A stretch of 64,000 nucleotides of DNA. It comes from Rutpela maculata (taxonomy: Eukaryota; Arthropoda; Insecta; Coleoptera; Cerambycidae). Both the position numbers and the translations under genes were made by a program. Positions 57,163 to 64,000 of the stretch are shown here, piece by piece. Each line of letters begins with the position of its first letter. Within the stretch, counting starts at the first letter, position 1. Under the pieces are notes generated by a model. It was not told the DNA's origin. It saw only the letters and a list, made by a program, of their open reading frames with translations, and searched no databases. The stretch is taken from positions 263,446,317-263,510,316 of the forward strand of contig OW386285.2 in assembly GCA_936432065.2 (NCBI GenBank). Direction: 5' to 3'.

Positions 57163-59868
57163 TTAGAGAGGTTGCCGAAAGATAGGCAACGCCTGGTATG
57201 GTAAGGGGTGTCGGATGACGAAAAGGATCGCATTATGCTGTCTGATTCGTGTTATGTTGCGGGTTAGCGGACTATCGCCCAGTTTGAATTGATAGAATTT
57301 TTGGGAGATTTCTTGGACGTAGTCCGCTAGTAGTGTTATGTCGTGGCAACGATTATATAGATCTCTGAGGGAGGTGTATCTGCCCGAATCAGAGATGAGG
57401 CGCATAAATTTGTGTTCGAGAACTCGGAGTTTCCTCATTGTCGTGGTCGGTATGCTGCACCACACCGGCGCCGCGTATGTGATGGCCGGCCTGATCACCA
57501 TCGTATACAACAATTTTTTATTTGTCCTGTTGAGTCCGCTACTCCTTGCCAGGAGCGGATACAGACTCCTGGACATGGAGTAGACCTTGCGTATTGTCTC
57601 GTTTATGTGAATGTTGAACGTCAGTCTCTTGTCCAAGTTCACCCCTAGATACTTCACGCACCGTTTAATTGGAATTTGGCGACCCCCGATCGAAAGTGGT
57701 GTTAGAATCCGATTTTCGGTGAAACGGCGCGTGAATAGAATTGATTCCGACTTCTCGGCATTGATCCGAATTTTCCACCTGTCGTAATACGCCGTGGCAC
57801 GGGCCACGTGAGCCTTCAGCAACATATTAGCTGCCTGTGCATTGTGCGAATGCACGTACATGGCCGTGTCATTGGCGTACTTGGCAAGGTTCGAATTCGG
57901 GAATTCCGGGAAGTCGGAGACATATAGATTGTATAGTTTTGGTGACAGGCATGATCCCTGGGGGACGCCAGCGCGAATGTCCCGCCGAGTTGATAGTTTA
58001 TTATTCACTCTGACCTGCAGCGATCTGCCTGTCAGGAAAGAGTGAACAAGTTTCGTTATGTGCATGGGGAAGTCCAGTGCGTTTAGTTTATGAAGCAGTC
58101 CCAGGATCCATACGGTATCGAAAGCTTTCTCAACATCGAGGAGCACCATGACGGTGCTCTTCCCGAGGTTGCATTGTACCTTGACGTCATTCACGATCCT
58201 GACGATCTGCTGCACAGTGCCCCTGCCCCGCCTGAAACCGAACTGGCACTCATCATCGATGTGGAGTTCATCCTGAGCAGAGTCTAATCTGATCAGGATG
58301 ACCTTCTCTATCAACTTGGAGATCACCGACAGCAACGAGATCGGTCGATAGCTGCCGGTGAGCTTCGCGTTCTTATTCGGCTTTAGGATTGGCACGACCA
58401 CGGCGCATTTCCACTGGTTGGGCCAGTGCTGCAGTCGCAGGATCGCGTTGACAATATACGTCAACTGCACAATGCCTTTTCTCGGGAGATATTTAAGAAG
58501 CTTGTATTCGATGCCGTCTGAACCGGGGGCTTTATTGTTGGGTAATGTCCGGACGATGCCAGCCACCTCCGAAGGCTTGGCCATGACCTTTAAAAATTCT
58601 CGTCTCGTCAATTGGATGTCATGGCCAATCAGTTCGTTGATGTCGTTTTCGATGCGGTCGTGTTCTGGATTGTTCGGTATTTGTACGTTGTGTATATTTG
58701 CAAAGTAGTTAGCTAAGTCGTCCGCTTTCTGCGAGTCCGTCAGAGCCGTCTGTCCGTTTGCGTTGGTCAGTGCGGGTATGACCTCCCGCGTATTTTTCAT
58801 GGCCCTCGACAGTCTCCACAGCGAGTTGTCTTGAGGATTCAACGCTTCCAGCCTATCCCGCCATTTCCGGTTTTTAGCGGTGATGATGGCGGTCCTGATC
58901 CGCTGTTGCAGCCTACCCATCTCGGCCTTAGCGTCGACATCGCGATTTCGCTGGCAAAGTCGTCTCAGTCGATTCTTTTCTCGTATGTCTAGTATGACCG
59001 CCGCGTCGAGTCGGTCTCTGTACGGGTTTATGGTTATAGTCGTTGCAACACTCCGTTTGGCGTCCTGCAGTATCCTTGTGAATTCCTCCACTACATTTTC
59101 CAGTTCGGCGGCTGTAGTGATATCGTTTGTGAGTGTCAAGTGTGTGTTTATATGTGTCTTGTAGAGACGCCTGTCGGCGTCTCTATAAGAAGTGACTTTT
59201 CGTGTTATGTCTTCCCTCGACATATTATCCAATTCTAGCAGAATTGGATTGTGGTCGGATGTGAGTTCTTCTAATGCCACTGGTGGCGTAGAGTTCCTCA
59301 CACCCTTATTAACCACTATGTCGAGGGTAGTAGGTGTTGTACCGTTATCCGGGAAATGCGTGGGATCATCCGGATACTGCAACACGACATTACGATTACT
59401 GACGTAATCGTACAGTGTGTTGCCGTTGGCGTTGTTGCGATGGCAGTTCCATGCGTTATGTCGTGCGTTAAGGTCGCCTATGAGCAAGCAGCGTGGGCTC
59501 GTGTTTAGTAAATTTTCAAGACAACCCGCCGTGAACCCGTTCGAGGGCGGGTTATACGCGGCGATAATACTCATGCCGCCATCTAGCATCACACACACGT
59601 TCTCCACGGAAGTGTTCCGCAGAGTACGATGTGTGTGTGCAATATCAGACTTTATGAGTATGGCCACTCCGCCCCCTCTGTTAATGTCTGCCCTATCTTT
59701 TCGTATAGTCGTATACCCCCAGAAGCGTAGCTTGTCCCATTGGTTGAGTTTCGTCTCATTCAGAAGCATAATGTCAATTTTATGCCTCATTAAATAGTTA
59801 ATAAGAAAAGGAATTTTGTTACCAATACCGTTGGCGTTCCAGGAAGATAGTTTTAGTTTAGAAGGCAT
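57163..59868 (-). CDS. Jockey-like ORF2: endonuclease and reverse transcriptase (RT active site mutated)
   Basis: 901 codons, uninterrupted; the ATG overlaps the end of ORF1 by 11 nt. The apurinic-type endonuclease spans residues ~5-215: WNANGIGNK, catalytic E38 (LLNETKL), GDLNARHNAW with D132 and N134, TLDIVV with D183, and SDHNP at 204-208. The RT spans ~430-720: NNKAPGSDGIE, GSYRPISLLS, FGFRRGRGT, LLDVEKAFDTVW, AGVPQGSCLSPKLYNLYV. The catalytic box reads KYANDTA where KYADDTA is expected: codon AAT at 57871-57873 (residue 666), one base from GAT. This should abolish polymerase activity. The C-terminal region has CVKYLGVNLDKRL and PAITYAAPVW. No RNase H, as usual in this clade. Confidence 0.93.
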   Translation of the reverse strand: MPSKLKLSSWNANGIGNKIPFLINYLMRHKIDIMLLNETKLNQWDKLRFWGYTTIRKDRADINRGGGVAILIKSDIAHTHRTLRNTSVENVCVMLDGGMSIIAAYNPPSNGFTAGCLENLLNTSPRCLLIGDLNARHNAWNCHRNNANGNTLYDYVSNRNVVLQYPDDPTHFPDNGTTPTTLDIVVNKGVRNSTPPVALEELTSDHNPILLELDNMSREDITRKVTSYRDADRRLYKTHINTHLTLTNDITTAAELENVVEEFTRILQDAKRSVATTITINPYRDRLDAAVILDIREKNRLRRLCQRNRDVDAKAEMGRLQQRIRTAIITAKNRKWRDRLEALNPQDNSLWRLSRAMKNTREVIPALTNANGQTALTDSQKADDLANYFANIHNVQIPNNPEHDRIENDINELIGHDIQLTRREFLKVMAKPSEVAGIVRTLPNNKAPGSDGIEYKLLKYLPRKGIVQLTYIVNAILRLQHWPNQWKCAVVVPILKPNKNAKLTGSYRPISLLSVISKLIEKVILIRLDSAQDELHIDDECQFGFRRGRGTVQQIVRIVNDVKVQCNLGKSTVMVLLDVEKAFDTVWILGLLHKLNALDFPMHITKLVHSFLTGRSLQVRVNNKLSTRRDIRAGVPQGSCLSPKLYNLYVSDFPEFPNSNLAKYANDTAMYVHSHNAQAANMLLKAHVARATAYYDRWKIRINAEKSESILFTRRFTENRILTPLSIGGRQIPIKRCVKYLGVNLDKRLTFNIHINETIRKVYSMSRSLYPLLARSSGLNRTNKKLLYTMVIRPAITYAAPVWCSIPTTTMRKLRVLEHKFMRLISDSGRYTSLRDLYNRCHDITLLADYVQEISQKFYQFKLGDSPLTRNITRIRQHNAILFVIRHPLPYQALPIFRQPL

Positions 59869-61483
59869 CGTCAGAAAGACTTTGGAAGAAACTTACCACC
59901 ACCTGGAATTTCCCCAGAGAGGAGGTACATCTCTCGAGCTCTTCGCAGAGCTCCATCATCCGTGCCATTATCACATCGAGGTTGATTAGAGACGCCAGTC
60001 TCTTTGTTGTCTGTTGTAAGTTCTGGAGCTGGGCCATTCCTGTTTCTAGTGAATTTTGTTGGGTCCGCTGGCTCGTTGTAGTTGGTGGGGGTGGTCTCTC
60101 GGGGATCCTCACCACCGATCTTTGTCTTTGCTGGGGCAGTTGCTGGCTATTCTGGTTTTGGGCGCGTTGTGTCCAGGCGTTTACTTTTGGCGGAGGTGCT
60201 GCCACGTATCGCATTTGCGGGGGAGGTGGGACTCTTGTTGTCCGCTGGTCGATTTGTTCAAGCTTTCTTCTGTAGACGACACAGGTCACGCTGTTCGCGG
60301 GGTGGGCGTCCCCGCAATTAATGCATTTGGCCGCTTCGGTTCTTGGCTGGACACACACCTTCGTCAGGTGGTCGCCAGCGCATTTGAGGCAGTGGGGAGC
60401 CGCGTGGCAGTTCGACGTTGCGTGCCCCCATTGTTGACACCTATGGCATTGAATTATACGTTTGGAGTTCACCTGGCGCTCCCATTTTACGGAGGTGTGG
60501 TCCAAGTATCGAACTTTGGCTTGCATTTCCTTCAGCGTGACCTCGTTCGTCGTCACGACCATATAGAGAGGGTATCGGGTGCCTCTCATAGTATATATGC
60601 TGCGGACAGCGATTTTGTGCGTGGTTTCAAGTTCTTCCTTGATATCCTGGAGTTCCACTTCTTGGTATAACCCCCGGAGTACGAAAGCGTGGGACTTCTC
60701 GTCACGGGGGGTGTACATATGGTACTCGATATCCCCCTCATTGAGATAGGTGTTAATTGTTGCCCAGTCATTCCTATTGGAGAGCTGAAGCGTCGTGGCG
60801 TTGGCCGAGTGCTTCCATACGTAGTCTCCTCGTAATCTGCCCTTAAGGAACGTATTGATTGGTTTATGGTCTTTTAGCCGTCCATGAATGATTATGGGCG
60901 GCGGTCTCTTTTGGGCAGGCTGCGATGTTGTTGCTTCTCGCTCCAGTTCTACGGGCGGTTGTGGTGGAACGACATCCATATCATCCTCCATTCTTACTGG
61001 TCCTTCATGTCTGTTCTTGGTTACTGGTGGCGCCGGGGGTGGTGGCATTTTTGTTTGTTTTGATGTACCAGGATGAGTGAAGGTTGGGTTACCTTCTTCT
61101 GCTATGGAGAGCTTCCGCTTTTTCGGTTGTAATTGGAAAAGCTTGGCGATCTCTTTCCCAGTTTTTATTCCACTCATCTGGGTGTCCTTGGGTTTTGGGG
61201 TCGTCGCGCGTGTTGGCGCCGCTTTTACACTGTCCTGAGACCCTTCGGATCCGCTGTCGTTGTGTGCTAATGCTGGTTCTGGTTGTGCTGGTCTTTTTAT
61301 GGACGATCTCTTATGTGGTCTTCTCATGACCGACCTCCGGTCCAAACTGACGACTGACGCATCCGAGTCACTTCCGGAAGTCGGTTTGATTGGAAGGGTT
61401 GGCCAATTGCCCTTTGGCCAGTCCATCAACTCGCGTTGAATACGGGTCACGTTCGAGGGTGACGGGGATTGGTCCATTTTCAT
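59858..61483 (-). CDS. Jockey-like ORF1: Gag-like nucleic-acid-binding protein
   Basis: 541 codons, uninterrupted. The N-terminal ~200 residues are Pro/Ser/Thr-rich and disordered. A middle globular region follows (PPPIIIHGRLKDHKPINTFL, IEYHMYTPRDEKSHAFVLRG, the PRE_C2HC-type region of Jockey Gag proteins). Three zinc knuckles begin near residue 346: CHRCQQWGHATSNC, CLKCAGDHLTKVC, CINCGDAHPANSVTC. A Pro/Gln-rich tail and a short leucine-rich end close the protein. It would coat the RNA in ribonucleoprotein particles. The start lies ~390 nt from the element's 5' end. Confidence 0.92.
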   Translation of the reverse strand: MKMDQSPSPSNVTRIQRELMDWPKGNWPTLPIKPTSGSDSDASVVSLDRRSVMRRPHKRSSIKRPAQPEPALAHNDSGSEGSQDSVKAAPTRATTPKPKDTQMSGIKTGKEIAKLFQLQPKKRKLSIAEEGNPTFTHPGTSKQTKMPPPPAPPVTKNRHEGPVRMEDDMDVVPPQPPVELEREATTSQPAQKRPPPIIIHGRLKDHKPINTFLKGRLRGDYVWKHSANATTLQLSNRNDWATINTYLNEGDIEYHMYTPRDEKSHAFVLRGLYQEVELQDIKEELETTHKIAVRSIYTMRGTRYPLYMVVTTNEVTLKEMQAKVRYLDHTSVKWERQVNSKRIIQCHRCQQWGHATSNCHAAPHCLKCAGDHLTKVCVQPRTEAAKCINCGDAHPANSVTCVVYRRKLEQIDQRTTRVPPPPQMRYVAAPPPKVNAWTQRAQNQNSQQLPQQRQRSVVRIPERPPPPTTTSQRTQQNSLETGMAQLQNLQQTTKRLASLINLDVIMARMMELCEELERCTSSLGKFQVVVSFFQSLSDDAF

Positions 61484-62522
61484 TTCACGATTTAGAATGT
61501 CTCGATGAATTTTGGACCTCGACCGGTTTTAACCAAAAACCGGTCGGGGAAAAGGTCTTTGAAACTAAAAAACTTTTTGAAGTAGGTGTCACTTTATGAA
61601 TTTTGAGGTTAACAAATATTTCTGGAATTTTTCAGTTTTCAGAGAAGTCAAATTTATTAGTTATACAATGTCAATGTCACTTTTTAGAATTTTTGGAAAA
61701 CTCACGGTTTTCTGCTCAATGAAGGCTGCCTTCACCTACAGTGGTGTGTGGTGGCCTTAGAAGGCCTTTGATGCCCTTTTCCGGCTTTGTATCACTCGAA
61801 AAATACCAATTCACTATTAAAGACTATATAAGTTTATTTTATAGTAGTCACTACGACATACATTTTTAGGGTAGACGACGCCTTAAGCACTCTGCCACCA
61901 ACCTTTCTCATGCTACTTACCTAAAGACTTTATAGTTGGAACTGGAACACGCAACGGATAGATTTTGCTTTTTAATGCATTTTAATCTAATTTTATTATT
62001 AAAAGAATAGATAGAAATATAATTTAAACAAATAAACTGCCGAATCTTTGCAAACTCTTTCGAATATGAATTATTTTGGATAATGTTAAAAAACATTATA
62101 TCCTCGAATAAAAACGCCAATACTTATCCCTCACGACACGGTTTATTTTTTTTTAAACTTTACACTCTGCTTACGATAACAAAATGCCATTAGCGAGTTT
62201 TAAAGTTTGTAATCCGATAAAATATAAATAAATTTAACACCAAAAAAAGACGACAATATGACGTGATGTGTAGCACATCATTTTAATGTCATTTATAAGA
62301 CGTCATTCTGTCGTCGATTTTTAGTGCCCTGACGTCTTTTTGACCAGAATCACCAGATTTTGACGTCATTATAACGTACCCTTGGTACCTGGGGCGGTAC
62401 CGACTGACCCCCCCCCCCCCCTTGTGGGGGCCCTGGATGCATGAAACGAAGCAAATATATGTACCAAACTGTTTGTTTTACTTATTACTATGATCTTTAC
62501 ATATAATAATTCTAAATTCTAG

Positions 62523-62685
62523 AAATGGAAATCATTTTGTGTAGTTGAATACAATAATTTTAAAATATGTGATATAACTGAATTGACACCTGCAACGAAA
62601 TATGATATTAGAGCAGTACTTGTAGCAGAGGAAGGTAAAGAAGAAGATGATATTCCAATTCTAACAGTCACAACCACTTGTAAAG
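62523..62685 (+). CDS. Receptor gene, sixth visible exon (FN3, second half)
   Basis: Acceptor AATTCTAAATTCTAG ends at 62522, donor AAAG/GTAAAA at 62686; phase 0 in, phase 1 out. It reads KWKSFCVVEYNNFKICDITE, LTPATKYDIRAVLVAEEGKE and PILTVTTTCK. The L.P.T.Y..R..L motif and the closing TV.T strand complete the FN3 domain begun in the fifth exon. A phase-1 exit means the gene continues beyond the window, presumably with more FN3 or a membrane segment. Confidence 0.88.
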
Positions 62686-62853
62686 GTAAAAGTATTGTTA
62701 TTTAATTTTCTCAACCAAAACAAAACTTAATATTATACGTAAATAAAAATCACATTAGGACACTCGCTCTAACTATTATATGAACACAAGTTTGATAAGC
62801 AGCTTAGATCTTTATATACACTTGTATTCAGAGATACATTCACATTTCAGTCA

Positions 62854-63704
62854 GGGCCGGTTTATCAATGCAATGTTAGGTTAGTTTGCCCCGGGGCTAA
62901 ACGCTAACTCCAGACTAAAGTGTTTATCAAGTCGGGTTAAAAGTAACCCTGGGCTAAAGTCAGAGGTAACTTAGCCCGAGCTTCAAGGTGGGGGTTATCT
63001 CTGTTAGCACAAGGTTAACCTAAAAATTTTATGTTTGGTGTTGATAGTTGTGTGAAAAGTCAAAGGAATTTTTTGGTTAAATTATTAAAAATGGAAGCTT
63101 TAGACGAAATAAACGATGACGAAACAGATATTTTGGAATTTTTGGAACATGAAAAACATACTTAGCTTTCTAATGTAGCTAAACAGCAAATATTAAAATC
63201 TATACTTTATTGTATTGTAGAAATCGTTCAGCTTCTTTGTCCTTGCAAAATATTGCATCATTGTTTTTATTTGCTATTTTAATTAATAACAACCGCTGTG
63301 ATGATGAAGAACTGGGGCGCCTGCGTACCTTTGTTGAGGTTTCACGCATTTTCTTAAAATAAAAATGTAATTATCGACCAGAAAATATTTTAATTGTTGT
63401 TGCTCATTGCTGTCACTGTTAGGTGACTTTAGACAAAAGCAAACAAATGCTCTCAACTTGGTAACAAAAACTTAAAAAGCTAACAAACAGAAAATCACTA
63501 ATTTTTCGGCTAATCACGACCAACCTAGAGTTGGCAACTCTGCAGAAAGCGTTACCAACCTCAGATTATTCAAGGGTTTTCTAACCTACACATAAAATGT
63601 GGTGGATAAACAGATGCTAGTTTAACACTCACTTTGCTTCGAGGTTAAAGTTAGCCCAGGGCTAGCTAATACGCAAATTTAACCCTACATTGATAAACCG
63701 GCCC
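62854..63704. mobile_element. PIF/Harbinger-like nonautonomous element, 851 bp
   Basis: Ends GGGCCGGTTTATCAATG and CATTGATAAACCGGCCC, flanked by TCA on both sides (62851-62853 and 63705-63707). GGGCC...TTTATC ends with 3-bp duplications are typical of PIF/Harbinger. Subterminal GGGCTAA / TTAGCCC words recur on both sides. A short opening at 63090-63163 (MEALDEINDDETDILEFLEH) could be the very start of the lost transposase. It lies in the intron after the sixth visible exon. Confidence 0.8.
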
Positions 63705-64000
63705 TCAGTAATCTAATCAGTCTATTGGTCGAAATTGTTTAATCGGAAAATAAAAAATAGAAGTCATTGCAGTTCTAAGATGAATAATTAAGTCTCACGG
63801 TAAGAATTTATTTTTAAGTTAGCTGTATTACTGTATTTATTCGGTTTAAGAATTACCAAACAGTTAAAACATTGGCATGATGGTACAATGCTCACAGGGG
63901 AAGTATTATTCCCCTTTATTATAGAGATCTGATGGCTGTAACAATTAGGATGGATAGTACGGAGGGACTAAAAGTTAATCATTGACTGTGATGTAAGCAC

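Larger units (their letters stand above)
56573..61872 (-). mobile_element. Jockey-like LINE, full length, 5.3 kb
   Basis: Minus-strand element with a ~390-nt 5' leader, two overlapping intact ORFs and a ~590-nt 3' UTR ending in (TTG)n (AACAACAACAAG on the + strand, 56573-56584). A short AGAC duplication (56569-56572 and 61873-61876) flanks it. Comparison with copy A of the host element confirms both boundaries. GC content and codon use are clearly richer in G+C than the surrounding intron. It lies antisense in the fifth visible intron. Confidence 0.93.
55466..62392 (-). mobile_element. TGACGT-rich DNA transposon, copy B, interrupted by a LINE
   Basis: Same ends as copy A (CCAGGTAGCAAAGG at the left; CCTTGGTACCTGG at the right), in reverse orientation, with the TGACGT-rich subterminal arrays at 55490-55590 and 62255-62370. 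Without the LINE it is about 1.63 kb against 1.58 kb in copy A. Flanks GGTACCGCC and GGCGGTACC are inverted rather than direct repeats, so no target duplication could be called. The ORF at 61917-62120 lies within it and has no recognised domain. Confidence 0.78.
55413..62435. mobile_element. Outermost repeat of the nested stack in the fifth intron
   Basis: CAGGCCCCCCCAC at the left and GTGGGGGCCCTG at the right are imperfect inverted ends of hAT-like form. Flanking GGATGCATCATG and GATGCATG suggest a disturbed duplication. Between them sits copy B of the TGACGT family. Only ~50 bp of this element remains on each side. Confidence 0.45.

Noticed and set aside
57338..61599. Many plus-strand ORFs of 60-200 codons opposite the Jockey-like LINE
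   Set aside because: Mirror frames of the two G+C-richer LINE ORFs; no domains of their own.

Overview
This window is eukaryotic, very repeat-rich DNA, most likely from an insect. Pointers are a phase-consistent split gene with long introns, a Ty1/copia retrotransposon, several LINE clades (Jockey-like, CR1/L2-like, I/LOA-like with RNase H, RTE-like), and many hAT, PIF/Harbinger, Mutator-like and Tc1-like DNA transposons or their MITEs. A beetle is possible, but the sequence does not settle the order. Apart from one host gene, essentially everything recognisable is a mobile element or its decay product.

The host gene lies on the + strand from about 28.2 kb to beyond the right edge. I see six coding exons (28162-28494, 32107-32439, 44282-44536, 51766-51900, 55115-55251, 62523-62685). 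Their splice sites and phases agree throughout (1,1,1,1,0,1). They encode part of an extracellular protein: an N-terminal beta-rich region ending in a MAM-like WAIGSIRLC motif, two cysteine-rich EGF-like segments, then a fibronectin III domain split over two exons. The order resembles insect Tie-like receptor tyrosine kinases. Signal peptide, membrane and kinase exons are not visible. The first visible exon carries an apparent one-base frame disruption.

Layout. 0-6.2 kb: a foldback MITE; a nested pair of related DNA elements holding tRNA-like sequences and a 47-nt intron-like segment; a LINE remnant; a palindromic repeat family interrupted by a 1.6-kb hAT element with a perfect 8-bp target duplication. 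6.2-16.2 kb: Harbinger and foldback MITEs, a broken Tc1-like transposase, a hAT MITE, and a Mutator-like MITE holding a second Mutator-like MITE. 16.2-20.6 kb: a young copia element with near-identical LTRs, TTATC target duplication, a gag frame break and a premature stop. 22.9-26.6 kb: two head-to-head copies of an unusual element with CRE-containing terminal repeats. Each carries remnants of a THAP-like protein at one end and, in convergent orientation, a protein resembling the N-terminus of metazoan SWIM/YqaJ proteins. I consider this the most interesting system here.

Introns. First visible intron: an RTE-like LINE broken by a hAT-like MITE, an I/LOA-like LINE (itself broken by a hAT MITE with perfect CTCCTTAG duplication) and a Mutator-like MITE. 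Second: a CR1/L2-like LINE in a repeat made of degenerate ACCGAA units, plus three large foldback elements, one ending about 20 bp before a splice acceptor. Third: an (AT)n array and a foldback element interrupted by a 5'-truncated LINE. Fourth: a 2.9-kb hAT-like element with a CXC-type cysteine-rich ORF remnant. Fifth: a Jockey-like LINE with both ORFs open but RT motif YAND instead of YADD, inserted in a tRNA-like sequence inside a TGACGT-rich DNA element that itself sits in a third repeat.

Terminal repeats, target duplications, splice sites and motifs were read directly from the sequence. Family names rest on general knowledge of those families. Function, age and activity are inference.
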